Of a stretch of 48,431 nucleotides of DNA, positions 17,813 through 26,838 are shown in pieces. The stretch lies in contig CAKPSF010000006.1 in assembly GCA_934183305.1 (NCBI GenBank), positions 1 to 48,431 on the forward strand, read 5' to 3'. The translations under genes and the position numbers were made by a program. Numbering within the stretch: the stretch's first letter is position 1; each line of letters opens with the position of its first letter. The notes under the pieces were generated by a model. The model did no database searches and was not told where the DNA came from. It saw only the letters and a list, made by a program, of their open reading frames with translations. Source of the stretch: an uncultured Clostridia bacterium (GTDB lineage Bacteria; Bacillota; Clostridia; TANB77; CAG-508).

Positions 17813-19159
17813 ATGAAAGATTATATTAATGTAATAGGAGGAGGCCTTGCTGGATGTGAGGCAGCCTATCAAATATCAAAAAAAGGAATAAAAGTTAAAC
17901 TATATGAAATGAAGCCAATAAAATTTTCACCAGCTCATTCAAGCGAAAATTTAGCAGAGGTAGTATGTAGTAATTCTTTTAAATCTAATTTATTAACAAA
18001 TGCATGTGGGTTGCTTAAAGAAGAATTAAGAATATTAGACTCTTTGCTTATAAAATGTGCAGATGAAACTTCAGTACCTGCAGGCCAGGCATTAGCAGTT
18101 GATAGAGAAAAATTTTCTAAATTAGTAACTGATAAAATAAAAGATAATCCAAATATAGAGATAATAAAGAAAGAAGTTCAAGAAATAGAAGATGATGCAA
18201 TTACAATTATTGCTACTGGACCATTAACATCTGAGAAGATGTCTAACAAAATATTAGAATTAACGGGAGAAAATGAGTTATATTTCTATGATGCAGCTGC
18301 ACCTATTGTGTCTAAAGATAGTATTGATTTTAGTATTGCATTTTATGGGGATAGATATAGCCAAGAAAAAAAGAAAGAAGAAAGTATTGAAGAGTGGCAA
18401 ACAAGGCAAAAGTTGGAATGTAAAGATTATATTAATCTTCCAATGAATAAAGAAGAATATGAAATTTTTTGGAATGAATTAGTAAATGCAGAGATAGTAA
18501 CATTGCACGATTTCGAAAAGAAAGAAATATTTGAAGGATGTATGCCTATTGAGATAATGGCAAAAAGGGGTATTGATACATTAAGATTTGGCCCATTAAA
18601 ACCAGTTGGTTTTGATGATCCAAGAACAGCCAAAAGGCCATATGCTGTTGTACAACTAAGACAAGATAATAAAGAAGCTACAATTTATAATTTAGTTGGG
18701 TTCCAAACTAATTTGAAGTTTGGAGAACAAAAAAGAGTTTTTTCATTAATACCAGGATTACAAAATGCAGATTTTGCTAAATATGGTGTAATGCATAGAA
18801 ATACATATATTAATTCTAGTAAATTATTAGATGAAACATATAAATTAAAAACAAGTAAAAATATATTTTTTGCAGGTCAAATATCTGGTGTTGAGGGATA
18901 TGTAGAGTCAATTAGTTCTGGATTAGTTGCAGGTTTAAATGCTGCTAGATTATATAATAATAAGGAAGTTATCAAATTCCCAAACAAAACTGTCATAGGG
19001 GCACTAGCACAATATATATCAACACCAAATGAAAAGTTTCAACCAATGAATGCAAACTTTGGAATATTACCAGAACTAGAAGAAAAAATCAAAGATAAAA
19101 AATTAAGATATTCAAAGTTATCTAAAATATCATTAGAAGCAATAAAGGAGTATATATAG
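17813..19159 (+). CDS. trmFO: folate/FAD-dependent tRNA (uracil-54-C5)-methyltransferase TrmFO
   Basis: The 448-residue flavoprotein starts with the FAD loop VIGGGLAGCEAA and has YEMKPIKFSPAHSS, LAEVVCSNSFKS (the catalytic Cys region), ATGPLTS and the C-terminal GYVESISSGLVAG. It makes 5-methyluridine at tRNA position 54 using methylenetetrahydrofolate. AAGGAG precedes ATG 17813. A terminator overlaps the stop codon. Confidence 0.97.
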   Translation: MKDYINVIGGGLAGCEAAYQISKKGIKVKLYEMKPIKFSPAHSSENLAEVVCSNSFKSNLLTNACGLLKEELRILDSLLIKCADETSVPAGQALAVDREKFSKLVTDKIKDNPNIEIIKKEVQEIEDDAITIIATGPLTSEKMSNKILELTGENELYFYDAAAPIVSKDSIDFSIAFYGDRYSQEKKKEESIEEWQTRQKLECKDYINLPMNKEEYEIFWNELVNAEIVTLHDFEKKEIFEGCMPIEIMAKRGIDTLRFGPLKPVGFDDPRTAKRPYAVVQLRQDNKEATIYNLVGFQTNLKFGEQKRVFSLIPGLQNADFAKYGVMHRNTYINSSKLLDETYKLKTSKNIFFAGQISGVEGYVESISSGLVAGLNAARLYNNKEVIKFPNKTVIGALAQYISTPNEKFQPMNANFGILPELEEKIKDKKLRYSKLSKISLEAIKEYI

Positions 19160-19178
19160 ACTTCTTTATTGCTTTTTT
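19139..19178 (+). terminator. intrinsic terminator overlapping the trmFO stop
   Basis: GCAATAAAGGAGT (19139-19151) pairs with ACTTCTTTATTGC (19160-19172, one G-T), followed by six T. Confidence 0.85.
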
Positions 19179-19265
19179 ATTACAAATATTTTACATTTTT
19201 ATAATATTTTATGAAATTTGTTGAATATAACAATAAACTAGTCTATACTAAAATTAGATTAGTGT

Positions 19266-19294
19266 TTGCAAAAATTAGAAAAATATGGTAAAAT
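19266..19294 (+). promoter_or_regulatory. promoter of the coiled-coil/repeat protein gene
   Basis: TTGCAA (19266-19271), 17 bases, TAAAAT (19289-19294). AAGGAG lies before ATG 19329. Confidence 0.55.
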
Positions 19295-19328
19295 ATTATT
19301 AATATTGTTCGTATAAAAGGAGTTTTTT

Positions 19329-21098
19329 ATGGAAGATAGAATAAAAAATATTGAAGATATTATGAAAGAATATAATGAATTTAAAGAAAGCTTAGAACCA
19401 CAAATTACTGAAGAGTTTGAAAACAAATTGATAGATAAAAAACAATCGTTAGATAGAGAAGAAGGTATTCTAAAAGCTTTTATAGAAGAACTTGACTTAT
19501 TAGATACAAGTACAATGGATTATGTTGAAATGCATGTGACTATTGGAAATTATAAAAGATATATTAAAGAAGAACAACAGAAAATTGAAGAAATAAAAAA
19601 AGAATATGAGGAATTACTTTCCGAAAAAGAAAAAATAGAAAATCCTGATCTTACTTTAGAAGAAAGAAGAGGGAAACAATCACAGATTTATGAAAAGAGA
19701 GATAGTACTAAAAAGAGACTAGTTACAGAACAAAAAAATATACAAGAAGAGATAGAGGAACAGGAACTAGAACTTAAAACTATTCAATTGAAAAAGCATA
19801 AATTTAAACTTGAATATGAAGAAAAAGAGCAAACTTTTGAAGAAAGAGATAGTGAAGGAAAATTAGTTACAGTAACTAAAAAAGTTAAGGTGGCAACAAA
19901 TGGAGAAGAGTTTAGAAAATTAGATGATGAGGCTAATAAAATAATAGATAATTTATCTAATTTAAAGGATGCTAAATTAAAATGTGAAGAGTATATAGTT
20001 GAAGTAGATAATGAGTATCAACAGGATGCAAAGAAAATAAATGAGGCTATAAACAGAGAAGAAAAACAATCACCAGTACAAGTTCCACCAGTACAAGATC
20101 CACCAGTACAAGATCCGCCAACACAAAAACCACCAGTACAAGACCCACCAACACAAGAACCACCAGTACAAGACCCACCAACACAAGAACCGCCAGTACA
20201 AGATCCGCCAACACAAAAACCACCAGTACAAGACCCACCAACACAAAAACCACCAGTACAAGATCCACCAACGCAAAAACCACCAGTACAAGATCCACCA
20301 GTAATAGATGAACTTAATGTTTCAATAGATGCTGAGAGTGGAATGGTTTATTGTTATAGGACAGAAAATGGACAATACTATGAATCAAATTATTCGTTAG
20401 ATGAAGCTTTTAAAGATAAAAAAGCTATAAAAAAACAATTAAGTGAATTTTTAAAGAGGATGGGCGGAAAAAGCGCTGCCAAATTATTAAAAATGCATTC
20501 AAGGAAAATGAACCCCGCAGTATTAAAAGTTTTATTAGAGGAGCAAGAAATAGACTTAACAGAAGCATATATTTCTGCAGTTGTAAATGGAGATATTTCT
20601 AAATTACCATTTGATAAGTATGAAATTAATCTAGAGGGAGATTATAATATAACAGACAAAACTTTTAGACAGTTAAATAGATATGCTTTAAGAGATAATA
20701 AAAACTTAGGAACAGACTTTAAAGCTATTCCATGGTATACAGTTAAAAAATTCTTAAGTCATTTGCCAGGACAAAAAAAGCTTTTAAATAGATGGGTAGA
20801 TTTGCTTCCAGAACCAAGTGAAAATAGAAATCCTTCACAAGATTCTAGAACTGATAATTCTAAAGGAATAATTAGTTCAATAAAAGATAGAGCCTCTTTC
20901 TTAAATGATCTAAAAGTTTTACCTAAAAAAGCATATCATTATACTAGTGAGAAACTTAATAAATCAAAATTATTGAATAATGTTAGAATGCATGGCGCAA
21001 TAGCAGGAAGGAAAATAACAGGCTATTTAAGAAGAGATAATAAATTAAATATTGAAAGCGATATAAACAAAATGAAAGAAGATTATCAATCAAGATAA
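19329..21098 (+). CDS. unrecognised coiled-coil protein with PPVQDPPTQ repeats
   Basis: I do not recognise the family. The 589-residue product has three parts. Residues 1 to about 245 are highly charged and Glu/Lys-rich, with the look of long coiled coils. Residues about 248-325 are a decapeptide array, PPVQDPPTQ followed by K or E, six full units with partial units at both ends. The remaining ~260 residues are a folded-looking basic domain with LSEFLKRMGGKSAAKLLKMH. There is no signal peptide, membrane helix or sortase motif, so it is predicted to be cytoplasmic. The Pro-rich array could be a flexible spacer or a docking site. Own promoter and terminator. Confidence 0.75.
   Translation: MEDRIKNIEDIMKEYNEFKESLEPQITEEFENKLIDKKQSLDREEGILKAFIEELDLLDTSTMDYVEMHVTIGNYKRYIKEEQQKIEEIKKEYEELLSEKEKIENPDLTLEERRGKQSQIYEKRDSTKKRLVTEQKNIQEEIEEQELELKTIQLKKHKFKLEYEEKEQTFEERDSEGKLVTVTKKVKVATNGEEFRKLDDEANKIIDNLSNLKDAKLKCEEYIVEVDNEYQQDAKKINEAINREEKQSPVQVPPVQDPPVQDPPTQKPPVQDPPTQEPPVQDPPTQEPPVQDPPTQKPPVQDPPTQKPPVQDPPTQKPPVQDPPVIDELNVSIDAESGMVYCYRTENGQYYESNYSLDEAFKDKKAIKKQLSEFLKRMGGKSAAKLLKMHSRKMNPAVLKVLLEEQEIDLTEAYISAVVNGDISKLPFDKYEINLEGDYNITDKTFRQLNRYALRDNKNLGTDFKAIPWYTVKKFLSHLPGQKKLLNRWVDLLPEPSENRNPSQDSRTDNSKGIISSIKDRASFLNDLKVLPKKAYHYTSEKLNKSKLLNNVRMHGAIAGRKITGYLRRDNKLNIESDINKMKEDYQSR
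20071..20302. repeat. 30-bp in-frame tandem repeat
   Basis: The unit, beginning CACCAGTACA, repeats with an exact 30-base period and encodes PPVQDPPTQ plus K/E. Copies differ mainly at third positions (CCG/CCA, GAC/GAT), so copy number may be old or under protein-level selection. Confidence 0.9.
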
Positions 21099-21115
21099 AA
21101 AAAATAAAGTATATT

Positions 21116-21146
21116 AAAAATACCAGATTTAATCTGGTATTTTTTT
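21116..21146 (+). terminator. intrinsic terminator
   Basis: AAATACCAGAT pairs with ATCTGGTATTT around loop TTA, followed by T. Confidence 0.88.
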
Positions 21147-21181
21147 ATATTTATGTTACAATATATATGGTGAATAATTAA

Positions 21182-24100
21182 ATGAGTTTGAGATTTATTT
21201 ATGGTAAAAGCGGAACTGGTAAAACAAGTTTATGCTTTAATCAAATTAATAATTTAATAAAAGAAAATAAAAAAGTATATATAATAACTCCAGAACAATT
21301 TTCTTTTTCGGCTGAGAAACATCTTATGAAAGTCTTAAAAAATAAAGCTGTTATGTGTGCTGAAGTTATAACCTTTAAGCGTATTGCACATAGAATTATA
21401 AATAGTGAAGGAAATGCAGCAAAAGAAAAGATAACAAATTGTGGAAAAGCTATGTTGTTATCACACATAATGGAAAAACAGAAAAATAACTTAAAATTTC
21501 TAGGAAAGACAGACAAAAATTTAGATCTAAGTTTAAGAATGATAACAGAGCTTAAAAAAAATAATATAGATGATAAACTATTAAATGAAAGAAAAGAAAA
21601 AATAGATGATAAATATATAAAACTAAAATTAGAAGATATTAGTATTTTATATGAGGAATTTAATAACGTAATAAATAGTAAATATTTGGATGATGACGAT
21701 TTACTTAGTATTGTTAAAGAAAAAGTATGTAAAAGTGATATGTTTAAGGAAACATACATATTTATTGATGAGTTTGCAGGTTTTACAAAGCAGGAATATA
21801 GTATAATAGAAGAATTACTAAAAGAAGCAAATGAAGTAAACATTACAATGTGTACAGATTCTCTTGAAAGTATGTATAATTCTGATACGGATATATTTGC
21901 ACCTAATAAAAAAACTATACAAAAATTAAAAGAAATTGCATTGAAAAACAATATTAAAATTGCAGAGCCAATAAAACTTGAAAAAACATATAGGTTTAAA
22001 AGTAATGAACTTGAATACCTATCAAACAATCTTTATGAAACGAAATCTGATAGATATTTAAAAGAAAATAATGCTATTAAATTGTTTCTTGCAAATAATA
22101 ATTATACTGAAGTTGAATATGTGGCAAATAATATAACTGAGCTTGTAAGAGACAATGGTTATAGATACAAGGATATATCAGTTATTACAAAGAATACAGA
22201 TGATTATTCAAGTCTTATTAAATCAATATTTAAAAAATACAATATTCCAGTATTTATTGATGAGAAAAAGGATTTAAATCAAAATATACTTGTAAAATAT
22301 TTAATTTCTTTGTTAGAAGTATATTCTAAAAGCTTTTCAATGGAAGCTGTTATTAATTATATAAAAACAGGATTTATTGATTTGGAAGATGAAGAAATTT
22401 ATCAATTCGAAAATTATTGCAAGAAGATTGGAATTAATGGAGTAAGAAAATTTACTAATAAATTTGAAATTAATGTAGATGGGAATAGCAATATTGAAGA
22501 GCTGAATTGCATAAAAGATAAGATTATAAATCCATTATTAAATCTAAAAGAAAATCTTAATAAAGATAAAACAATAAAAGCCATAACTTTAGAAATATAT
22601 ACATTTTTAGAAAAGAATAATATTAGAGAAGTATTGCAAAACAAAATTACAGCTTTTGAAGAGATGGGTAATATAGAATTGGCTAATATTTATAATACAA
22701 GTTGGAACTTATTAATAGATATTTTAGATGAATTAGTTCTAGTCTTAGGTGATGAAAAAATCAGTTTTGAAAATTATATCAATTTATTAAAAGTGGGAAT
22801 AAATAATTCATCATTAGGAAAAATACCGGCAACTTTAGATGAAGTAATAGTAGGAGATGTTGATAGAAGCAGAAGTGAAGATAAAAAAGCTGTATTTATA
22901 ATAGGACTAAATGATGGAAAATTCCCAAGCAATAGCAAAAATGAAGGATTTATAAATGACGAGGAAAGAATTTATTTAAAAGAAAAAGGACTAGAACTTG
23001 CAAAAACAACTAAAGAACAAGTATATGATGAAAACTTCAATATATATAAAGCTTTTAGTGTGGCAGAAGAAAAATTATATTTGTCTTATTCTGCATCAGA
23101 TAATGATGGAAAAGGTCTTAGAAAATCAATTTTATTAAACAAAATAAAAAAGATTTTTCCAGATTTAAAAGAAGAAAGCGATATAATTGAACAAAAAACA
23201 TATGTATCATCAAAAGATGTAACATTTGACTTACTATTATTAAATTTACGAAAATATTTAGATGGTGAGAAAATTGATAATACGTGGTTTAGAATATATG
23301 ATATATACATGCAAGATGAACTTTACAAAGAGAAATTAATTGTAGCATTAAATGGATTTAATTATACTAATATTCCTAATAATCTTAATGAATCTAATAT
23401 ACAAAAATTATACGGAGATAGCTTTGAAACAAGTATTTCTAAGCTGGAAAGTTATCGTAGATGTCCATTTTCATATTACTTAAAATATGGATTGAAATTG
23501 TCTGAAAATACAGAACTTAAATTGCAAAATATGGATACAGGAACATTTATGCATGAAGTTATAGATGAATTTTTTAGTTTCATAAATAAAGAAGAAATAA
23601 ATTTAAAAGAAATTTCAGAAGAAGAAATAGAAAAAATAGTTAAAGAAATAGTAGAGAATAAATTAAATTTGAGTAAAAACTATGTTTTTAATGCGATTCC
23701 AAAGTATATTGTACTTTCAAGAAGATTAAAAAAAGTTATAACGAATGCAATAAAATATATTATAAACACACTAAAATATAGCGATTTTAAATTGCTTGGT
23801 ACAGAAATAGAGTTTGGAAAAGGCAAAAGTTATGAGCCGATAGAAGTGAACCTAGAGAATGGAAAAAAGGTCCAGATAATCGGAAAAATAGATAGAGTGG
23901 ATATTGCAGAAAACAAAGATGGAAAATACATAAGAATAATAGATTATAAATCATCTGTAAAAAATGTAGACTTAAATGAGGTGGTAGCAGGTATACAAAT
24001 TCAACTACTAACATATTTAGATGCAGTATCTAAGAAAGAAGAAGCTATTCCTGCTGGAACATTATATTTCAATTTAATAGAGCCAGTTATAAAAGCGAAA

Positions 24101-24526
24101 AATAAACACTTAACAGACGAGCAACTTGAACAAGAAATACGCAACAATTTTAAAATGAATGGGCTTATATTAGGTGATGTAAATGTAGTGAAAATGATGG
24201 ATAATAATTTAGTAAAAGGAAATTCAAATATGGTACCTGCATATATAGATAAAGATGGTAATTTAAGCAAAAATAAACCAAGTGTATTAGAAAAAAATGA
24301 TTTTAAAAAATTGCAAATAAAAATAGAAAAGATAATTAAAGAAATTTCACAAAATATATTAACTGGACAAATACAGCAAAAACCAATATACTTATATAAA
24401 AATAAAAAAACAGCCTGCGATTATTGCAATTTCAAAGCAATATGCGGATTTAACTCTAAAATGTGTGGCAATAATTATAACTACATTCCAAATGCGTCAA
24501 AAACAGAAATTTTAGAAAAATTGTAA
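21182..24526 (+). CDS. addB: AddB subunit of the AddAB helicase-nuclease
   Basis: The 1114-residue protein has an N-terminal ATP loop (GKSGTGKT, residues 8-15) and helicase-like blocks. Its C-terminal RecB-type nuclease carries the DYKSS active-site motif (Asp921, Lys923) and QIQLLTYL. Cysteines 761, 1079, 1082 and 1088 (CX2CX5C at the end) match the iron-sulphur cluster that marks AddB rather than RexB. AddAB processes double-strand breaks for recombination. addA normally adjoins addB but is not next to it here: pgeF follows after 18 bases. The RBS is weak (GGTG). Confidence 0.93.
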   Translation: MSLRFIYGKSGTGKTSLCFNQINNLIKENKKVYIITPEQFSFSAEKHLMKVLKNKAVMCAEVITFKRIAHRIINSEGNAAKEKITNCGKAMLLSHIMEKQKNNLKFLGKTDKNLDLSLRMITELKKNNIDDKLLNERKEKIDDKYIKLKLEDISILYEEFNNVINSKYLDDDDLLSIVKEKVCKSDMFKETYIFIDEFAGFTKQEYSIIEELLKEANEVNITMCTDSLESMYNSDTDIFAPNKKTIQKLKEIALKNNIKIAEPIKLEKTYRFKSNELEYLSNNLYETKSDRYLKENNAIKLFLANNNYTEVEYVANNITELVRDNGYRYKDISVITKNTDDYSSLIKSIFKKYNIPVFIDEKKDLNQNILVKYLISLLEVYSKSFSMEAVINYIKTGFIDLEDEEIYQFENYCKKIGINGVRKFTNKFEINVDGNSNIEELNCIKDKIINPLLNLKENLNKDKTIKAITLEIYTFLEKNNIREVLQNKITAFEEMGNIELANIYNTSWNLLIDILDELVLVLGDEKISFENYINLLKVGINNSSLGKIPATLDEVIVGDVDRSRSEDKKAVFIIGLNDGKFPSNSKNEGFINDEERIYLKEKGLELAKTTKEQVYDENFNIYKAFSVAEEKLYLSYSASDNDGKGLRKSILLNKIKKIFPDLKEESDIIEQKTYVSSKDVTFDLLLLNLRKYLDGEKIDNTWFRIYDIYMQDELYKEKLIVALNGFNYTNIPNNLNESNIQKLYGDSFETSISKLESYRRCPFSYYLKYGLKLSENTELKLQNMDTGTFMHEVIDEFFSFINKEEINLKEISEEEIEKIVKEIVENKLNLSKNYVFNAIPKYIVLSRRLKKVITNAIKYIINTLKYSDFKLLGTEIEFGKGKSYEPIEVNLENGKKVQIIGKIDRVDIAENKDGKYIRIIDYKSSVKNVDLNEVVAGIQIQLLTYLDAVSKKEEAIPAGTLYFNLIEPVIKAKNKHLTDEQLEQEIRNNFKMNGLILGDVNVVKMMDNNLVKGNSNMVPAYIDKDGNLSKNKPSVLEKNDFKKLQIKIEKIIKEISQNILTGQIQQKPIYLYKNKKTACDYCNFKAICGFNSKMCGNNYNYIPNASKTEILEKL

Positions 24527-24544
24527 CTTGTGTAAGGAGATTTT

Positions 24545-25348
24545 ATGAAAAATTTATCAAATGAAAATGTTATCCATATAAACAAAAATGGAGTACAATA
24601 TATTCAATTTAAAAGGTTATTACAATATAAAAACATAACCAATTGCTTTACTTTAAAACCATTAGACTTTGCGGGTTATGATTCATATGATCTTAAAAAA
24701 GATGAAGTTGATAATTCATATAAAGAGATTTGTAATGCAATTAATATTTCCATTAATGATATTTGTAGACCAAAACAAACACATACAGATAGGGTAGAAA
24801 AAATTGTTGATGGAGATGAAGGAATATATAATCCTAAATTCGATGATGTAGATGCTTTAACAACAAATATAAAAAATAAAGCCTTAGCTTTGTGCTTTGC
24901 AGATTGTACTCCGCTTTTGTTTTTTGACCCGGTGAAAAATGTAATTGCAAATACTCATTCAGGCTGGAAAGGAACATATCAAGAAATTGGTTCTAAAACA
25001 GTAGAAAAATTAATTAAAGAATATGAATGTAATCCAGCAGATTTAATATGTTGTATTGGACCACATATTAGGAAATGCCATTTTGAAGTTGACAAAGATG
25101 TTAGAGATATGTTTTATAATAAGTTTAAAAACTTAAAAAACATAGATAATTATATAATTGGAAAAGAACCTAAATATTATATAGATACTTTAGGAATAAA
25201 TACAGAGAATTTATTAAACTTAGGATTGAAAGAAGAAAATATAATAGATAGCAAAATTTGTACAGTATGCGAAAGTGATATTTGTCATTCTTTTAGGGCA
25301 GAGAAAGAAAAATCAGGAAGAAGTATAGCATTAATAGAATTAGTTTAA
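24545..25348 (+). CDS. pgeF: PgeF/YfiH-family multicopper-like protein
   Basis: The 267-residue protein of the DUF152 (laccase-domain) family has KQTHTDRV, CFADCTPLLFFDP, NTHSGWKGT and IGPHIRKCHFEV, which carry the Zn-binding His and Cys residues. Family members have been reported as purine nucleoside phosphorylase/adenosine deaminase and as a cell-wall fidelity factor (PgeF). TAAGGAG precedes ATG 24545. It appears to form an operon with addB upstream and the S66 peptidase, UDG and oxidoreductase genes downstream. Confidence 0.88.
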   Translation: MKNLSNENVIHINKNGVQYIQFKRLLQYKNITNCFTLKPLDFAGYDSYDLKKDEVDNSYKEICNAINISINDICRPKQTHTDRVEKIVDGDEGIYNPKFDDVDALTTNIKNKALALCFADCTPLLFFDPVKNVIANTHSGWKGTYQEIGSKTVEKLIKEYECNPADLICCIGPHIRKCHFEVDKDVRDMFYNKFKNLKNIDNYIIGKEPKYYIDTLGINTENLLNLGLKEENIIDSKICTVCESDICHSFRAEKEKSGRSIALIELV

Positions 25349-25358
25349 GGAGGAAATT

Positions 25359-26282
25359 ATGATACCAGAAGCTATAAAAGCAGGAGATGTAATTGGAGTT
25401 GTTGCACCATCTGAAACTATAAAAAAAGAAGAAATAGAAGAAATTGAAAGTTCTAAAAAGTTTTTTGAAAATCTAGGATATAAAATAAAATTTGGAAAAT
25501 ATGTAAAAGAAAAATCAACTGGCTATGGGGCAACTGCAAAACAAAAAGCAGAAGATTTAAATAATGCATTTAAAGATAAAGATGTCAAAGCTATTATTTG
25601 TGCAAAAGGTGGCTGGGACTGTAATGCTACATTTGATTATTTAGATTATGAACTAATAAAAGAAAATCCTAAAATAATATGTGGATATAGCGATATAACA
25701 GCACTTTGCAATATTATTTATTCAAAAACAGGACTTGTAACTTTTAATGGACCGAATTTTAAATCTATATCAGATTGGAATGGAATAGATAAATATTCTG
25801 CAAATGAGCTAATTAAAAGATTACAAGATAAAAGTTTAGAATTTGGTACAAAAGAAGATAAATATGATACAATAAAACCAGGAAAGGCAAAAGGAATATT
25901 AGTTGGAGGAAATTTAAGCTTAGTAACAGGACTTGTTTCTGGAAAATATAAAATGGATTTTACAGATAAAATTTTATTTATAGAAGAGTTAGCTTATGAA
26001 TCAAATCCAAGTTTTGTAAGTCATTATTTGTATCATTTAAAACAAAATGGAGTATTTGACCAAATAAAAGGAATATGGGTAGGAAATTATGAGCATGAAA
26101 GTCAAATAGCACTTGAAAAAATATTATTAGACGTATTAGATGGAGAATATGATTTCCCAATAATAAAATCAAATAATTTTGGACATTGTGAAAGAAAAAC
26201 TGTAATTCCAATAGGCACAATGGCAGAAATAAATACAGAAGAAGAGGTAAAAATTAAGTTGTTAGAAAATTGTGTGAGGTAA
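25359..26282 (+). CDS. S66-family peptidase (LD-carboxypeptidase/MccF-like)
   Basis: The 307-residue serine peptidase has the N-terminal GVVAPSE strand, nucleophile Ser111 in GYSDI, the FIEELAYES glutamate, and His276 in GHCERKTVIPIG. These give the family Ser-Glu-His triad. Members cut the LD-bond of tetrapeptide murein or inactivate microcin-C-like conjugates; context does not decide between them. AGGAGG precedes the ATG, ten bases after pgeF. Confidence 0.88.
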   Translation: MIPEAIKAGDVIGVVAPSETIKKEEIEEIESSKKFFENLGYKIKFGKYVKEKSTGYGATAKQKAEDLNNAFKDKDVKAIICAKGGWDCNATFDYLDYELIKENPKIICGYSDITALCNIIYSKTGLVTFNGPNFKSISDWNGIDKYSANELIKRLQDKSLEFGTKEDKYDTIKPGKAKGILVGGNLSLVTGLVSGKYKMDFTDKILFIEELAYESNPSFVSHYLYHLKQNGVFDQIKGIWVGNYEHESQIALEKILLDVLDGEYDFPIIKSNNFGHCERKTVIPIGTMAEINTEEEVKIKLLENCVR

Positions 26283-26285
26283 TAT

Positions 26286-26831
26286 ATGTACGAAACATGG
26301 GAAGAATTAGAAGCTTCAATTAAAAATTGTAATAAATGTAAATTATGTACTGAAAGAAAAAACATTGTATTTGGTTGCGGAAATAAAAATGCAAATATAA
26401 TGTTTATTGGAGAAGGACCAGGAGCAGACGAAGATATTCAAGGAGAACCATTCGTTGGCAAGGCCGGACAACTTATGAATAAGGCATTTGAAGCCTTGAA
26501 TATAAAAAGAGAAGAGGTATATATTGCGAATATTGTAAAATGCAGACCACCTAAAAATAGGAATCCAGAAAAAGATGAAGTTATGGCATGCATGGATTAT
26601 TTGAGAAATCAAGTAATGCTTGTGAAACCTAAAATAATAGTGCTTTTAGGAAGTACGGCACTTAAGAATATACTTGGCGAAGAATATGGAATAACATCAG
26701 CCAGAGGAAAGTGGATAGAAAAAAGGGGAATTTGGTATATGCCAACATTTCACCCAGCAGCACTTTTAAGAGATGAAAGTAAAAAGATAGATTTTTGGCG
26801 AGATTTAAAATTAGTAAAGGAAAAAATGTAG
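26286..26831 (+). CDS. family-4 uracil-DNA glycosylase (Fe-S)
   Basis: The 181-residue protein has the N-terminal CNKCKLC pair for the iron-sulphur cluster, GEGPGADEDIQGEPFVGKAGQLM, NIVKCRPPKNRNP, a further Cys in MACMDYL and the PTFHPAALLR motif. These mark a thermostable-type (family 4) uracil-DNA glycosylase that starts base-excision repair of deaminated cytosine. It begins three bases after the S66 peptidase gene. Confidence 0.92.
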   Translation: MYETWEELEASIKNCNKCKLCTERKNIVFGCGNKNANIMFIGEGPGADEDIQGEPFVGKAGQLMNKAFEALNIKREEVYIANIVKCRPPKNRNPEKDEVMACMDYLRNQVMLVKPKIIVLLGSTALKNILGEEYGITSARGKWIEKRGIWYMPTFHPAALLRDESKKIDFWRDLKLVKEKM

Positions 26832-26838
26832 AGTAAGA

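Noticed and set aside
20047..20298. antisense open frames over the proline repeat
   Set aside because: They arise from the stop-free 30-base repeat; repeats of Leu-Val or Trp have no start signal or gene-like composition.
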